Part shown: positions 35,046 to 43,050 of the stretch, one piece after another
How the letters are laid out: each line of letters begins with the position of its first letter
Numbering within the stretch: position 1 is the first letter of the stretch
Origin: Paludibacteraceae bacterium
Lineage (GTDB): Bacteria > Bacteroidota > Bacteroidia > Bacteroidales > Paludibacteraceae
Assembly (NCBI GenBank): GCA_024401555.1
Contig: JAKSKV010000008.1
Location: forward strand, 44,835 to 108,834
Direction of reading: 5' to 3'
Length of the DNA: 64,000 bases
The notes under the pieces: model-generated
What the model was told of the DNA's origin: nothing
The model's database searches: none
Seen by the model: the letters and a program-made list of their open reading frames with translations, nothing else
Made by a program: the position numbers and the translations under genes

Positions 35046-35291
35046 ATGGGAAATAATTTTGTGAAAGGAGCGGCATTTGGTGCTGCGGCTGCGTTGTTCT
35101 TGAACTATTTGTTGAACACCGATGAGGGTAAGGAGACTTGTCAAAAGGTAAAGGATAAAGTAAAGAATGCGGTGGATGATTTGGCTTCGACGATTGAAAA
35201 CGGTTTTGAGGATTTCAACAAGAAAGAGCAACAACCGGAGAATAGTCAGGCGATTGTTCCTACTGAACAGAATACGGATGGTGCCGAGTGA
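35046..35291 (+). CDS. YtxH-like small membrane-associated protein
   Basis: 81 residues: MGNNFVKGAAFGAAAALFLNYLL is a short glycine/alanine-rich hydrophobic helix, followed by NTDEGKETCQKVKDKVKNAVDDL, an amphipathic helix as in YtxH/gas-vesicle-like stress proteins, and an acidic tail. A stress or envelope role is inferred from family only. Own promoter and terminator. Confidence 0.7.
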   Translation: MGNNFVKGAAFGAAAALFLNYLLNTDEGKETCQKVKDKVKNAVDDLASTIENGFEDFNKKEQQPENSQAIVPTEQNTDGAE

Positions 35292-35320
35292 CCGATCCGC
35301 GAATTTTAAGGTTAATGAAA

Positions 35321-35359
35321 AAGCCCCGTTGAGGAATATCCTCTTCGGGGCTTCTCTTT
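35321..35359. terminator. Bidirectional terminator between YtxH-like and GH9 genes
   Basis: Stem AAGCCCCG...GAGGA / TCCTC...CGGGGCTT with T-rich sequence on the plus side and TTTTTCATT on the minus side, between convergent genes. Confidence 0.85.
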
Positions 35360-35387
35360 ATAATAATAGTGTTGCGTAATATGTCTC

Positions 35388-37244
35388 TTACTCTTTGATG
35401 ATTCTCTCGGTGAGAACCTCGCTGGCGGTGACCACACGGATGACATATATGCCAGGAGTCATATCCTCCAAGTCGATGGCGCATTCCGTTCCCTGTGCGG
35501 TAAGGCTGCGGCAGAGGGCGCCCATCTCGTTGATGACCTCGATGCGGATGGTTCCGTTCTCCACGTTGGATAGTTGGATGTTGATCCTATTTTGGGTCGG
35601 ATTGGGATAGATAGCGCATTGGGCATTCGCTGCGGTCTCCTTTACGTCGGTCGTGCTGATTGGGTTCAACTTGCTGTTGATGTAGGCCAAAGCGCCCACC
35701 AGACCTGCGTTGTAGTCGATACCACCCTCTGTCATGGAGTAGCTGCTGCTGTTGTCTTCGTAGTATCCGTCCTTCAACGAACCGCCCACCAAGTAGCCGA
35801 ATTGGATGTATTTGTAGTTGTTGTCCACCTTGGGCAATTTATATTTCTCCCGATCCAAATCGTTGATGTCCGTTCTGAAGAAGTTTCTGTGATGAGGGAA
35901 GTAAGGACACTTCTCTCCGAATCCTACGATATAGGATTGGTTTTGGGAGTTCTTACCCATGATGTACTCCACATTGTAGAGGGTGTAAGGGTTGATCTTC
36001 TCCGCATTGTTCAATTTGTCGTTGAGGGCGTAAACGAAGGCTTGGTTGGCAGGGTAGCGAAGCGCTCCCCATTGGTTGCCTTGCACATTGAGCATGTAGC
36101 CTGATTTGGGTTTGTACATCACATCCACATAGTAGTTTATGGCATTCTTTGCCTTCTCTCCCCACTCCGAAACATCGGATAAGGAGGCCATTTCGTATGC
36201 GGCAAGGTCCTCTCTGTGGTCCCAACAAAGAGTGTAGTTGTATTGGTATTCCGCACTCTTCTTAGGGTCTGTGGATTCGTTCAGCCAGTTGCAGTTCTCC
36301 TCCGCCTTCTTCAGGTAGGTCGGATCTTGAGTCGCTTTGTAGAGCTCCGCATACATGGAGACCATATCGTGGACATATCTGTTTCCCGCACCGTAGAATG
36401 CGGCGGATGTGGTACCCTTGCTGGTTTGCTCCACAAACTCGCAAGCTACCTTCGCCTTCTCCAAGCAGGCATCTGCGTAGGCTTGATCGTATTTGGCATA
36501 AACTCTGGACATGATTGCCAAGGCGGAGCTGGCTTGAGAGGCCATGGCGGTGGCGTTTCCTGTCGCCTTTAAAATAGATCTAGGGCCATCCGCTTCACCT
36601 CCGTTGCTTTTGGGAAGAGCCGATTTAACTGGAGAGGTGCACCAGATTTTGTGGTCTGCGTTTCCGTCTCCCTTTTGGTAGTAGAAGGTGCGGTTGTCGC
36701 GCACCGCTTTGAGGATAAAGTCGGTGGCGTATTTCACCTCGTTCAAAATATCGGGGATGCCGTCCGGCTCGCCTTTACCGCCCTCCCAAGTGTAGTCATC
36801 GGCGTTGATGTAACCGTGGTAATCCTCTGAGTAGAAGTCTGGATAACCATTAGGGAATTCGGCGTATCCCAAAAGAAGCATATAGACCGAGTAGTAGAAG
36901 GTTTGGCCAAAGAGCACCATGTCTCCGCAGTCGAACCAACCGCCCTTCAAATCGTAGTCGCCGTCCGCATCCTTGAGGAAGGATTTACCCTTCACGAATT
37001 TGCTACGGTCGAAGCCGATGTTGCTCGCCACATCGTTTGCTTCGTGGGTGTCCACCAACCAGTTCACGCCTTCACCCATACGTTGGGCTCCGTAGAAGCG
37101 GGTGGTCATCCATAACGCTTTTTGATACTGTTCATTCTCGAACCTTGGCGCCTCTTGTGCCATGGCATTCATGCCTAGCAGGGCGCACATGAAAACTAAT
37201 ACTGAATACTTAACTTTAAACATTTTACTTTTTGTGTTTAACAT
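35388..37244 (-). CDS. Secreted GH9 family glucanase (cellulase) with Por secretion tail
   Basis: Glycoside hydrolase family 9 inverting beta-1,4-glucanase. Signal peptide ends GMNAMAQ. The catalytic module includes GGWFDCGDMVLFGQTFYYS (Asp pair that binds the water), CPYFPHHRNFF (substrate-binding His-Arg), and MTEGGIDYNAGLVGALAYI (acid Glu). The last ~75 residues, from YPNPTQNRINIQLS to VLTERIIKE, form a T9SS sorting domain. The ATG at 37223 (MFKVKYSVL) is an equally possible start. No separate CBM is evident. Confidence 0.93.
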   Translation of the reverse strand: MLNTKSKMFKVKYSVLVFMCALLGMNAMAQEAPRFENEQYQKALWMTTRFYGAQRMGEGVNWLVDTHEANDVASNIGFDRSKFVKGKSFLKDADGDYDLKGGWFDCGDMVLFGQTFYYSVYMLLLGYAEFPNGYPDFYSEDYHGYINADDYTWEGGKGEPDGIPDILNEVKYATDFILKAVRDNRTFYYQKGDGNADHKIWCTSPVKSALPKSNGGEADGPRSILKATGNATAMASQASSALAIMSRVYAKYDQAYADACLEKAKVACEFVEQTSKGTTSAAFYGAGNRYVHDMVSMYAELYKATQDPTYLKKAEENCNWLNESTDPKKSAEYQYNYTLCWDHREDLAAYEMASLSDVSEWGEKAKNAINYYVDVMYKPKSGYMLNVQGNQWGALRYPANQAFVYALNDKLNNAEKINPYTLYNVEYIMGKNSQNQSYIVGFGEKCPYFPHHRNFFRTDINDLDREKYKLPKVDNNYKYIQFGYLVGGSLKDGYYEDNSSSYSMTEGGIDYNAGLVGALAYINSKLNPISTTDVKETAANAQCAIYPNPTQNRINIQLSNVENGTIRIEVINEMGALCRSLTAQGTECAIDLEDMTPGIYVIRVVTASEVLTERIIKE

Positions 37245-37298
37245 GACTTACAAAGTTTTAATTCAAGAAACATTTATGACATTTATACTTAACGGGTG

Positions 37299-37306
37299 CA
37301 AATATA
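37299..37306 (-). promoter_or_regulatory. -7 box (TATATTTG) for the GH9 gene
   Basis: Minus-strand TATATTTG, 54 bp before ATG 37244, giving the gene its own transcript separate from the esterase upstream. Confidence 0.6.
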
Positions 37307-37372
37307 GTAATAAATGTTTTATGACTCTATTCTATGCTTGTTTTATTCATTGATAATCAAATGTCTAAATAG

Positions 37373-37403
37373 AAAAGGAGTTTGGTGGTGCCAAACTCCT
37401 TTT
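37373..37403 (-). terminator. Terminator after the double-esterase gene and its structured 3' region
   Basis: Stem AAAGGAGTTTGG / CCAAACTCCTTT with a 5-nt loop, followed on the minus strand by TTCTATTTAG. Confidence 0.8.
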
Positions 37404-37477
37404 GTACGGCGGTTTTATTCCCCAATGAGGGGTAGCGGGTAAATGGTTGACTTCCCGATGTAAAATAGCCGCCGCAC
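37404..37477 (-). ncRNA. Candidate structured RNA (three-way junction) in the 3' region of the esterase gene
   Basis: The minus strand can fold into an outer stem GTGCGGCGG...TTTTA / TAAAACCGCCGTAC (14 pairs with a CTA bulge) enclosing two hairpins, CGGG/CCCG (37454-37457 with 37436-37439) and CCCC/GGGG (37429-37432 with 37420-37423). A terminator follows directly. It may be a 3'-UTR-derived small RNA or simply a protective 3' structure; the fold was drawn by hand. Confidence 0.4.
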
Positions 37478-37494
37478 GTCAGCTGCAGAACGAT

Positions 37495-39897
37495 TTATTT
37501 CACGATGATGACATGTTTATCATGTTGGATCATCACGATGTATAAGCCTTGAGGAAGTTCGGTGCGGATCTCCCTTGACTCGTCCAACGTATGCTCTTCG
37601 CGGAGGTTTCCGTTTAGGTCGAAGATGCGGACGCTCTTAGGAAGGAAGTCTCCGGTGATGCGGAACCAACCGTCGGTCACATGAGTAGGGTAGAGGCTCC
37701 ATGGTGCTGGGGCGCTCTCCTCCGTGAGCGATGTCTCGTCAGGAGTGATGGGTTCGCCGCCTTCAAACATGGCGGTAAGGGTGGTGCCGTTCTCTTTCAT
37801 GGCGAATCGGTAAATGGTCCGGGAGGATGCCTCTTCCCCGTCTTGGTTCCATCCCAAAAATTTCTTGCCGCTGGCCGGTAGTGTTTTAACGGTGATAGGC
37901 GCACCTTGCGGGAAGGCTGACGACATGGTGATCGCACCTGAATTGGCGAGGTTGGCTTTGACGGTAAGCGGATAGAGCGGTTTCATGTAGTGGACCAGTG
38001 CCTGTATGAAGGGGTCGTCCATCTCCTTTAATGCCTCTGTGATGAGTTTACAAAGCGTCAATGCGCCCATTTCTTGAAAGTGGGTACCATCTGTCTGTCC
38101 ATTAGGATAGTTGCTGTATTCGCCCGCCACATAGGTGTTGTAAAAGAAGCGGGAACAATAGTCGGACGAGGTGCCCTTAAAGAGGTTGTGCGAAAGCATG
38201 TTCAAGTCTGCGAAGGCGCAATTTCTGGCCTTTGCCACCTTGCTCATAGCGCCTCGGTAATCATTGCCCGATTCGGTGAATACGTTTCTCATGCCATTGT
38301 TGTTCCAAGCGTTCATCACCATAGGCGACACCAAGACTGGAATGGCTCCTTTGGAACGTGTCTCCACCACGAATGAATCGATGTATTTCTCGTATTGATC
38401 CACTGGTGTGTACCGTTCCGCTTTCCTATTGTCCCTATCATTGTGACCAAACTGGATGAATACGAAGTCTCCTGGTTGCAGTTCTTTCATAATCGTATTC
38501 CATCTGCCCTGCTCCCTGAAGCTTCGGGAACTTCTGCCGCCGATCGCATGGTTGTGGATGTCGATATCGTTGTTGAAGAAGTATTTCAACACCTGTCCCC
38601 AACCGGTCATAGGGGATTGGCTCTCCTTGTAGTCGCATACGGTAGAGTCTCCGATGAGGTAAATTTTGCGGATGGTACCGTCTTTGCCGATGGTGACACA
38701 GATGTTGAGTCGGGCGCTCTTCCCGTTCGCCAATTTCATCTCTACCGAGTAGGTGCCGTTGCGGTCTATGGCTAATGTGGCCGATTTCGCACCGTTGATA
38801 GCGGTGTTGTTGAAATACCACTGATAGGATTGGGCGGCGGAGGCTACCAACTCTTTTTTGTCGTTGTCTATGGTAAGGGTAGGATCCTCGATGACGATGG
38901 GTGTCTGTGGTTCCTCCTCTTTGATGTTGCTTTCGTAAACCGCCTTATAGGTCACGTCGCTTTTGCCCATTTTCAGGACGTGGAGCGACTGGTTGGTGAT
39001 GCTCACTTTGTCGCCGTTCTCCCAACGGAGGAATTTGGCTCCGCTCTTGGCGATGGTTTTCAGCGTGACATTGATGCCTTCAGGGAAGTCCGCACTTCTG
39101 GAGATGGCCTGCGATTTAGAGGCGTCATTGATGGTGAAGGTCACCTTGTGGCGAGGCAATGTGCATGCCGCCAACTTCTTGAGGTCGTTGTTGGTGCTCT
39201 TTTCGATTGTTTCCACCACAAAGCGGGCATTCTCGGTCGCTCCGATCTCTTGGTAGTGTACTTGGTCCGTGTTGCCGTTCCTATAGTTAGGGTATTCTCC
39301 GGCTACCAAATGCATGGTGAGGAAACGTTCCGCATAGAGTTGCCCTTGCGCCACAAATAGATCGTAGCAAAATTTATCGAGGTCAACGAGTGGAACAGAG
39401 AGCTCTTTGGCGACATCCCGCATCAATTGGGGATGCTCGTGATAGGAGTCGTAAGGCTTTCCATTTTGCCATGCGCAACGACGCACGGTGGTGACCAAGA
39501 CAGGAATGGCTCCTTTCCCTTGCGCCTCTTTGACGAAGTTCCTGATATATTTTTCAAAGGTGCCTTTGGGGGCATAGCGTTGCGGATCTGAATTGTTACG
39601 GTCGTTGATGCCGAATTGGATGAAGAGGTAATCCCCCTTTCTGAGTTGGTTTTTGACATCATTCCAGTGCTTGTTGTAAAAGCTCATGGAGCTAGTTCCT
39701 CCGACCGCCTTGTTGAAGACGACCGCCTTGGATTTGTCGAAGAAGAAGGGGAGCATCTGTCCCCAACCCTTGCGGGGAGCGTATCCGTCGTTATAATCTT
39801 GTACTGTGGAATCACCAATGGTGAATATCCGTAGCTGTCCAAAACTTGGGATGAGCAGTGTGGTGATGGATAGCAAGAATAGTAAAAATCGTCTCAT
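37495..39897 (-). CDS. Secreted protein with two SGNH/GDSL rhamnogalacturonan-acetylesterase domains and Por tail
   Basis: 800 residues. Signal peptide (to about 20). First SGNH domain about 22-235: IGDST (Ser 30), GGTSSMS, FGINDRN, and DQVHYQE (Asp/His near 210-213). A repeat domain (KFLRWENGD...VTYKAVYE) and an Ig-like segment (SYQWYFNNTAINGA) follow. Second SGNH domain about 408-620: IGDSTVCDY, GGRSSRSF, FGHNDRDN, DGTHFQE. A second repeat (KFLGWNQDGEE) and a C-terminal Por-type tail (from ~725) end the protein. Both active sites look intact, consistent with removal of acetyl groups from pectin. Confidence 0.9.
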   Translation of the reverse strand: MRRFLLFLLSITTLLIPSFGQLRIFTIGDSTVQDYNDGYAPRKGWGQMLPFFFDKSKAVVFNKAVGGTSSMSFYNKHWNDVKNQLRKGDYLFIQFGINDRNNSDPQRYAPKGTFEKYIRNFVKEAQGKGAIPVLVTTVRRCAWQNGKPYDSYHEHPQLMRDVAKELSVPLVDLDKFCYDLFVAQGQLYAERFLTMHLVAGEYPNYRNGNTDQVHYQEIGATENARFVVETIEKSTNNDLKKLAACTLPRHKVTFTINDASKSQAISRSADFPEGINVTLKTIAKSGAKFLRWENGDKVSITNQSLHVLKMGKSDVTYKAVYESNIKEEEPQTPIVIEDPTLTIDNDKKELVASAAQSYQWYFNNTAINGAKSATLAIDRNGTYSVEMKLANGKSARLNICVTIGKDGTIRKIYLIGDSTVCDYKESQSPMTGWGQVLKYFFNNDIDIHNHAIGGRSSRSFREQGRWNTIMKELQPGDFVFIQFGHNDRDNRKAERYTPVDQYEKYIDSFVVETRSKGAIPVLVSPMVMNAWNNNGMRNVFTESGNDYRGAMSKVAKARNCAFADLNMLSHNLFKGTSSDYCSRFFYNTYVAGEYSNYPNGQTDGTHFQEMGALTLCKLITEALKEMDDPFIQALVHYMKPLYPLTVKANLANSGAITMSSAFPQGAPITVKTLPASGKKFLGWNQDGEEASSRTIYRFAMKENGTTLTAMFEGGEPITPDETSLTEESAPAPWSLYPTHVTDGWFRITGDFLPKSVRIFDLNGNLREEHTLDESREIRTELPQGLYIVMIQHDKHVIIVK

Positions 39898-39921
39898 ATC
39901 TTTCTTTTTTTTGTTTTACAA

Positions 39922-39953
39922 TCAAAAGGCATCCCGACGTGTGAGTCGGGATG
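39922..39953 (-). terminator. Terminator after the PL11 gene
   Basis: Perfect stem CATCCCGAC / GTCGGGATG with a 6-nt loop, followed on the minus strand by CCTTTTGATTG, in the 77-bp gap before the esterase gene. Confidence 0.75.
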
Positions 39954-39974
39954 TCTTGAACACACATTGGGGCA

Positions 39975-42782
39975 TTATTCGCACAGAATGATCTTTTCCG
40001 CGATTGTCTTTCCGCCAATTCTTAGGTTTAGAATGCAAGCACTTTTCTTTGGGAGTTTATCTGTCTCTTTGTGTAAAATATTTCTGCCGATTTGGAGCAT
40101 GGTCTCTTTGTGGTCGATCAAGGTTCCGTCCATGCTGAAGAGGTTGATCTCCGCAAGCTCCGCTCTGTCGGATTGGATATCAATGTAGAGGCTCTCTTTT
40201 ACTGGGTTAGGGTAGAAAGAGGTGTTGATGTCGGAAGCGATGGTAGAGGCGATGGTCTCGACCTGTTCGTTCTTCAACTCGCCCATCAAGTAGAGGCAGG
40301 CGTTCTTGACGATGGTGAGGCCCTCCTCCGTGATGTTGCCGTATGAGCTGCTGTTCAGACCGATTTGGATGAATGGGTTGCTGATCTTGTCGCCGGCGAT
40401 GCTGCTCTCCTTCTCGATTTCGAAGATGGAAACTGCCTCTTCTCCCTTGATGGACGCGATGGTTTGGATCTTTCCGCTCGCATCGGTGAATGCCTCAGGA
40501 TTCATGTAGGTGAGGGCTTTGGTGTTCACCTCGGATACCATCTGCACCTCGTTGCCGTTGATGAAGTTCACGTCTTTGAAAAGTACGTGGCTCTTTTGGC
40601 TCTCCTCGACGATAAGGTTCGTGGCGGTGGTGTTGTCTCCGAACCCGTTCTTCGCCCAGTTCCATGCGCCATCTGCGCTCTTGTAGCCTTGTACTTTCAT
40701 GCATAGCGTTGGCTTTTGGATGCTCTTCAGCTCTTGCATGACAGCTGCGGTGGAAGGGGTTGTCTCGCTGATGAGGATCATGTCGAAATCGGTGTAGTCG
40801 TATCCGCTTTTTGTCGCATTGATCTCCCTGACGTATAGTGTCTCATCCTCTTTAAGCATCTTTAGGATCAAATCGTTTTGGAAGTTAGCGTTGGATGGGT
40901 CGCAGATGTAGGCGATGTGTTTCAAACCCTCCGGCATTGGCTCAAGCGGTTCGTCGATGACAGGCGCTTGTGGCGTCTCGTTGCCGGGCGTGTAGATGTC
41001 TGGTTGCTTCACGTTGTCGATGCCGTCGCCAATGTAGAATCCCAAGTGGGGAGGTTGGTTGTAGGCGGTGTTTTGCCAAGCCACGCCACAACGATAGACT
41101 GGGTCGTGCATAAGAGTGAACAATCGGTATTTGCTCTCGATTGTGGTGGTGTAGATATAGATGTTGTCACCATCGTGAAGGATCACCTCTTCGCGCCAGT
41201 CTCCGAGGATATCGGCGCTGAGGCATGGGGTATTCTTCGTTCCGTTGCAGGCGTTACCCTTGAAGGTTATCAAACGAGTGGTGCCGTTACCGTTCCACTT
41301 ATCGCATTTGTTGCCATCCAATAATTCGTCTTGAAGATCGCCGTCCCAGTAGAGACGGAAGTTGACGCTTGGCTTGTTATCGGAAATCTTGTTACCCTTG
41401 CAGTCGAACACGCCGGGTGCGGAGCTCCAGCACTCAAATCCCTTGTGTTTCGGATCGATGTCGGCCGCCATTCCACGACCATTGTCGGTGCCTGTCTTTT
41501 TGCCCCAAAGCACCTTGCCAGTCTTCAAATCCCTCAATTCATAACCATAGGCTGATCCCTTCTCCTCGTGGACGAACCAACCCTCCAAACCCGCATGGGA
41601 AGGGTCAAGGTCCGAAACGTGCATGGCGTCGCCATGTCCGTAACCTGTACGGTAGATCAATTTACCGTTGTCGTCGATCACTGCCGAGCCATAGATGATT
41701 TCGTCCTTTCCGTCGCCATCCACATCGGCTACCGAGACATTGTGGAATCCCTCTCCGTAGGCGCCTTGTCCCTTTTGATCGGAGTTGTGGTACCAGCGTT
41801 GAACCAATTTGCCGTTCTTGAAATCGTAGGCGGCAAGTGTCGAACGGGTGTAGTAACCGCGACACATCACGATGCTTGGGTGGACACCATCCAAGTAAGC
41901 GGTGCAGGCCAAGAAACGGTCCACACGGTTGCCGTAACCGTCGCCCCAACCATTCACGCTACCTCTGGCAGGGTTGTAAGGAACAGTGTGTATCTCTTCT
42001 CCAGTTTGTCCGTTGAAAATGGTCAAATACTCTGGTCCGCTCAAAACGTAACCATCGCCGTTTCTGTAATCCTTTTTAGGATCGTCGTTATTCAATATCA
42101 CATATTTGCCTTTGCCGTCCTTGGTGCCGGGAGCGGTCTTGCAGACCATCTCGCACTTGCCGTCACCGTCGTAGTCATAGACTTGGTATTGGGTGTAGTG
42201 TGCGCCGGAACGGATGTTGACACCCAAATCGATTCTCCAAAGGAAAGTACCGTCCATCTTGTAGCAGTCGATGATGCAGTTGTCTGTCTTTCCTGATTGG
42301 GAGTTATCCTTTGCGTTGTTGGGGTACCACTTCATGAAAAGTTCGTACTCGCCATCTCCATCCACGTCACCCACGCTCATGTCGTTACCTGCGTAATTGG
42401 TGCCGGGTCTTCTGAGTTTCAATGTTTTTTGTTGGGAAGCCCATGGCGTAACGGCTTTGGATGCCTCCGTCTCTTTTCCGTTCAAAACAGATTTTACCAC
42501 ATATTTGGAATTGGCTCCCCCTTTGGTATCCACAAAGTTGGTCTTTGTGGTGATGGGGGCGTCGTTCACCTTCGTGCCGTCCCTGTAGATGTTGAATCCG
42601 ATGGATGGACTGTCGGTGCCTAAGTAGCGCCAACTGATGTAAACACCATTGTTTACCTTTACCGCTACGACACCTCTGTCGAGATATTCCATCTGACGTG
42701 TGGCGGCGGATGCTCCTAATGACCCTATTAATAGGAACAATAATAAAGCGAATTTTCCAAATCTTGTGTTCAGTGTTTTCAT
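39975..42782 (-). CDS. Secreted PL11 rhamnogalacturonan lyase with extra domain and Por tail
   Basis: Family PL11 beta-propeller lyase that cleaves the rhamnogalacturonan-I backbone. Signal peptide ends GASAATRQ; RQMEYLDRGVVAV and SWRYLGTDSPSIGFNIYRDG are the family opening, and calcium-binding repeats DVDGDGEYE, DYDGDGKCE, DVDGDGKDE line the propeller (to ~600). Residues ~625-850 form an alpha/beta domain (LKHIAYICDPSNANFQND, YTDFDMILISET) of flavodoxin or ThuA-like look, not part of standard PL11. The last ~85 residues (YPNPVKESLYIDI to KIILCE) are a Por secretion tail. Confidence 0.92.
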   Translation of the reverse strand: MKTLNTRFGKFALLLFLLIGSLGASAATRQMEYLDRGVVAVKVNNGVYISWRYLGTDSPSIGFNIYRDGTKVNDAPITTKTNFVDTKGGANSKYVVKSVLNGKETEASKAVTPWASQQKTLKLRRPGTNYAGNDMSVGDVDGDGEYELFMKWYPNNAKDNSQSGKTDNCIIDCYKMDGTFLWRIDLGVNIRSGAHYTQYQVYDYDGDGKCEMVCKTAPGTKDGKGKYVILNNDDPKKDYRNGDGYVLSGPEYLTIFNGQTGEEIHTVPYNPARGSVNGWGDGYGNRVDRFLACTAYLDGVHPSIVMCRGYYTRSTLAAYDFKNGKLVQRWYHNSDQKGQGAYGEGFHNVSVADVDGDGKDEIIYGSAVIDDNGKLIYRTGYGHGDAMHVSDLDPSHAGLEGWFVHEEKGSAYGYELRDLKTGKVLWGKKTGTDNGRGMAADIDPKHKGFECWSSAPGVFDCKGNKISDNKPSVNFRLYWDGDLQDELLDGNKCDKWNGNGTTRLITFKGNACNGTKNTPCLSADILGDWREEVILHDGDNIYIYTTTIESKYRLFTLMHDPVYRCGVAWQNTAYNQPPHLGFYIGDGIDNVKQPDIYTPGNETPQAPVIDEPLEPMPEGLKHIAYICDPSNANFQNDLILKMLKEDETLYVREINATKSGYDYTDFDMILISETTPSTAAVMQELKSIQKPTLCMKVQGYKSADGAWNWAKNGFGDNTTATNLIVEESQKSHVLFKDVNFINGNEVQMVSEVNTKALTYMNPEAFTDASGKIQTIASIKGEEAVSIFEIEKESSIAGDKISNPFIQIGLNSSSYGNITEEGLTIVKNACLYLMGELKNEQVETIASTIASDINTSFYPNPVKESLYIDIQSDRAELAEINLFSMDGTLIDHKETMLQIGRNILHKETDKLPKKSACILNLRIGGKTIAEKIILCE

Positions 42783-43050
42783 AATACAAAATTTAAATAA
42801 TACATACTTACAATCCTATTCTCCATATTCATAGTCACCACTCTTCGCAAGATTGCTTGAGTGATTACGACGCTAAGGTAGTATGGGAGGGAAAGATCGT
42901 TATGTAATATCACTTCACTTGTATGGAAAATCGCTTCATGGTATATATGTATCTGAAAATCAATTATATATAACAATAAAAAAACATGACCGCTGTCAGC
43001 TGTCATGCCTGTAAATCTTAGGAAACTGTTGTTTGGAAGGTTTGATTTTT
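42783..43050 (-). promoter_or_regulatory. Intergenic region with PL11 promoter (possible -7 TACCTTAG near 42875)
   Basis: 268 bp between the HTCS and PL11 genes, holding the HTCS terminator (42976-43007) and presumably the PL11 promoter. A minus-strand TACCTTAG is the nearest -7-like element, a weak match, and would give a ~90-nt leader. A binding site for the HTCS AraC domain is expected here but was not identified. Confidence 0.35.
42976..43007 (-). terminator. Terminator of the HTCS gene
   Basis: Minus-strand hairpin CATGAC / GTCATG followed by TTTTTTT. Confidence 0.7.

Noticed and set aside
41568-42296. 242-codon plus-strand frame opposite the PL11 gene
   Set aside because: Val-rich shadow of the strongly supported lyase; no promoter or recognisable domain.
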